Positions 62,742 through 64,000 of a DNA stretch of 64,000 nucleotides are shown piece after piece. The first letter of the stretch is position 1; every line of letters starts with the position of its first letter. The notes beneath the pieces are model-generated. The model did not search any database. It had not been told where the DNA came from and saw nothing but the letters and a program-made list of their open reading frames with translations. Source of the stretch: Clostridium sp. CX1 (GTDB lineage: Bacteria; Bacillota; Clostridia; Clostridiales; Clostridiaceae); the NCBI RefSeq assembly GCF_025398335.1, contig NZ_JAODOO010000001.1, positions 62,001 to 126,000 of the forward strand. The letters run 5' to 3'. Position numbers and translations under genes: made by a program.

Positions 62742-62856
62742 GGGCTTGCAAAACTCTAAGTGAGTCCTCCATTTACAAAATTGAGGTTGACATATATAAA
62801 ATAGTTTTAGACAAAATAATATATAATCATTAAAAGGGTGAAAGGAAGTTATTATT

Positions 62857-63510
62857 ATGAATGTTGTTGTTAAAGAGTCAAATATTTACGAAGATTTACA
62901 CCAGTTTAGTTCCTATGTTCCACCTATAGACCTTACATTTCACCAGTATCTGTTATTAGCCGATGAGCCTATATTAGTTCATACAGGTAGCATGGAGCAG
63001 ACAGAGGTTCTTATACCGCAGTTAAAAGAGATTCTTAATGGAAGAACATTAAAATATATTTTTGTTTCTCACTTTGAATCAGATGAATGCGGAGGTCTAT
63101 CCCTAATATTAAAGCATTTTCCTGAGGTAAAACCAATCTGTTCTGAGGTTACAGCAAGACAATTAAGTGGATTTGGAATAGCAAAGGATGTACTAGTTAA
63201 AAAGCCAGGAGAGAAGCTAATTTCCAGTGACTATGAGCTTGAGTTCATTAACTATCCATCTGAAATGCACCTGTGGGAAGGGTTATTATTAATAGAAAAC
63301 AAAAGGGGAATATTCTTTAGCAGTGATTTAGTATTTGGCTTTGGAGAATCCCATAATACAGTAATAGAAGGTAATTGGAAAGTAGAAATAGACAGTATTA
63401 CTCCGCAGCAGGTGTCAGACTCTGAAGCAAGAGCAAAACTGCAGCAAACTTTGATGCAGTTAAATCCTAAATTTGTGGCTACCGGTCACGGTCCGTGTCT
63501 TAAATTTTAA
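62857..63510 (+). CDS. Metallo-beta-lactamase-fold protein of the diiron (flavodiiron-like) group
   Basis: A 217-residue stand-alone MBL-fold protein. The metal motif is SHFESDECGG (H-x-E-x-D-E), the pattern of flavodiiron and ODP-type diiron proteins rather than the zinc HxHxDH. Other ligands fit SEMHLWEG (His), FFSSDLVFG (Asp) and ATGHGPCL (His). There is no flavodoxin domain. AAGGAAGT precedes the ATG. ODP-like proteins bind O2 or sense oxygen; a reductase partner is not encoded nearby. Confidence 0.82.
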   Translation: MNVVVKESNIYEDLHQFSSYVPPIDLTFHQYLLLADEPILVHTGSMEQTEVLIPQLKEILNGRTLKYIFVSHFESDECGGLSLILKHFPEVKPICSEVTARQLSGFGIAKDVLVKKPGEKLISSDYELEFINYPSEMHLWEGLLLIENKRGIFFSSDLVFGFGESHNTVIEGNWKVEIDSITPQQVSDSEARAKLQQTLMQLNPKFVATGHGPCLKF

Positions 63511-63545
63511 CAATATAGGTAGTTGTAACTAATAATTCAGTTGCG

Positions 63546-63592
63546 AAAAAGCTGTACTATAGCATAATGCTAAATTACAGTTTTTTTATTAT
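63546..63592 (+). terminator. Terminator after the MBL-fold gene
   Basis: CTGTA pairs with TACAG and an inner TAGCA pairs with TGCTA; the stem runs into TTTTTTTATT. Confidence 0.75.
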
Positions 63593-63789
63593 AATCAGTC
63601 TTTTAGGCATTTTTTTGTAGTAAATCCAAGAAATTAATCCACTTTAATTATAATTTAAAATTTAATGTAGTTTCCCTAATAATAATTTTAATATTTATAT
63701 ATTTATTTTAAATAAAATGTTAAAATATAAAAGGTATTTTAAAGATAAAATTTTGCATATTAACAATAATTAAAGGGATGATATTTATT

Positions 63790-64000
63790 ATGAGGAAAAA
63801 AAGAAACAAACATATGAGTGATAAGAAAAAGATTATAGTAGGATTAAGTGCTTTAGCTTTTATGTATCTAGCAGCAACAATATTTTTTGCTAATCATTTT
63901 TTCTTTCGTTCACAAATTAATGGCATTGATGTTTCGCTTAAAACTACAAAACAAGCGGAGGAAAAAATAATATCAGTTATTTCTAAATATTCGTTGGAAA
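63790..64000 (+). CDS. L,D-transpeptidase with peptidoglycan-binding domain, N-terminal part
   Basis: An open frame starts at ATG 63790 after AAAGGGATGATATTTATT and runs off the right edge. It encodes a basic cytoplasmic tail (MRKKRNKHMSDKKK), one membrane helix (about residues 15-35), then FFFRSQINGIDVSLKTTKQA, typical of the YkuD proteins with a repeated peptidoglycan-binding domain such as the Ldt enzymes of Clostridioides. The catalytic domain lies outside the window. Confidence 0.7.
   Translation, partial: MRKKRNKHMSDKKKIIVGLSALAFMYLAATIFFANHFFFRSQINGIDVSLKTTKQAEEKIISVISKYSLE

Overview
The window is strongly AT-rich and reads as the chromosome of an endospore-forming, largely anaerobic Gram-positive of the class Clostridia (Clostridium-like). 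The evidence is GGAGG-type ribosome binding sites, Rho-independent terminators after most units, and many spore genes: CotF-family coat proteins, a GerA/GerB/GerC germinant receptor, a LysM-GH18 cortex hydrolase of the SleL type and L,D-transpeptidases. No rRNA, tRNA, CRISPR array, transposase or prophage was seen.

Layout. 1-8.4 kb: a compact oxygen-respiration island, with a UbiA/MenA-type prenyltransferase, cytochrome bd oxidase (cydAB), its CydDC assembly exporter and a type II NADH dehydrogenase, ending in a terminator. 8.4-10.2 kb: a 46-codon gene, a structured stretch with a possible 21-codon peptide, and an alanyl-tRNA editing-like protein with an altered metal site. 10.2-13.1 kb: promoter, TPP riboswitch, terminator and a thiXYZ-type thiamine-precursor ABC transporter. 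13.1-18.3 kb: MntP, a DUF2278 protein, a 3D-domain protein, a small unknown, aspartate 4-decarboxylase and a stalk-domain protein. 18.4-20.8 kb: a five-gene operon in which two small-protein/CotF pairs flank a zinc alcohol dehydrogenase. 20.9-21.3 kb: a small L,D-transpeptidase.

21.4-27.3 kb is the most interesting region. It holds a large beta-helix carbohydrate-binding-like lipoprotein, a sensor kinase/response regulator pair, a VTC-type polyphosphate polymerase-like protein and a DUF4956 membrane protein. The same tandem 11-bp repeat, set 5-6 bp before a -10 box, precedes all three transcription units (one copy is degenerate). The genes therefore look like one signalling regulon. A KimA-like potassium transporter follows.

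29.5-35.9 kb is an accessory, partly decayed segment. It has long non-coding gaps, a 30-bp perfect palindrome, a remnant of an NfnB/GltD-like gene, tandem DUF3841 genes, a broken HD-domain gene, a RidA variant, a GNAT acetyltransferase and an HxlR regulator opposite an ABM-like protein. 36-47 kb: a GH1 phospho-beta-glucosidase, SleL-like hydrolase, a gerA-gerB-gerC operon, maltose acetyltransferase, a PadR/DUF2812 pair with a double-palindrome operator, and a TelA/XpaC pair. 47.2-53.1 kb: a secreted protein with two tandem copies of a SAM-hydrolase-C-like plus tyrosine-phosphatase unit and a C-terminal LysM, membrane proteins and a CWB2 cell-wall protein. 53.1-64 kb: a diguanylate cyclase, an OYE-type oxidoreductase, a DinG helicase with a degenerate exonuclease domain, an ornithine cyclodeaminase-like/TrmB pair, a deletion scar joining a sigma-54 activator to a MalY aminotransferase tail, CsaA, a GreA-like factor, a diiron-type MBL protein, and the start of a membrane-anchored L,D-transpeptidase.

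How the genes work together. NADH oxidised by NDH-2 would feed a quinone (tail attached by the prenyltransferase) and then cytochrome bd, giving oxygen removal in an anaerobe. The spore genes cover coat, cortex and germination. All function calls rest on recognised motifs and gene context read by eye; no database search was possible.
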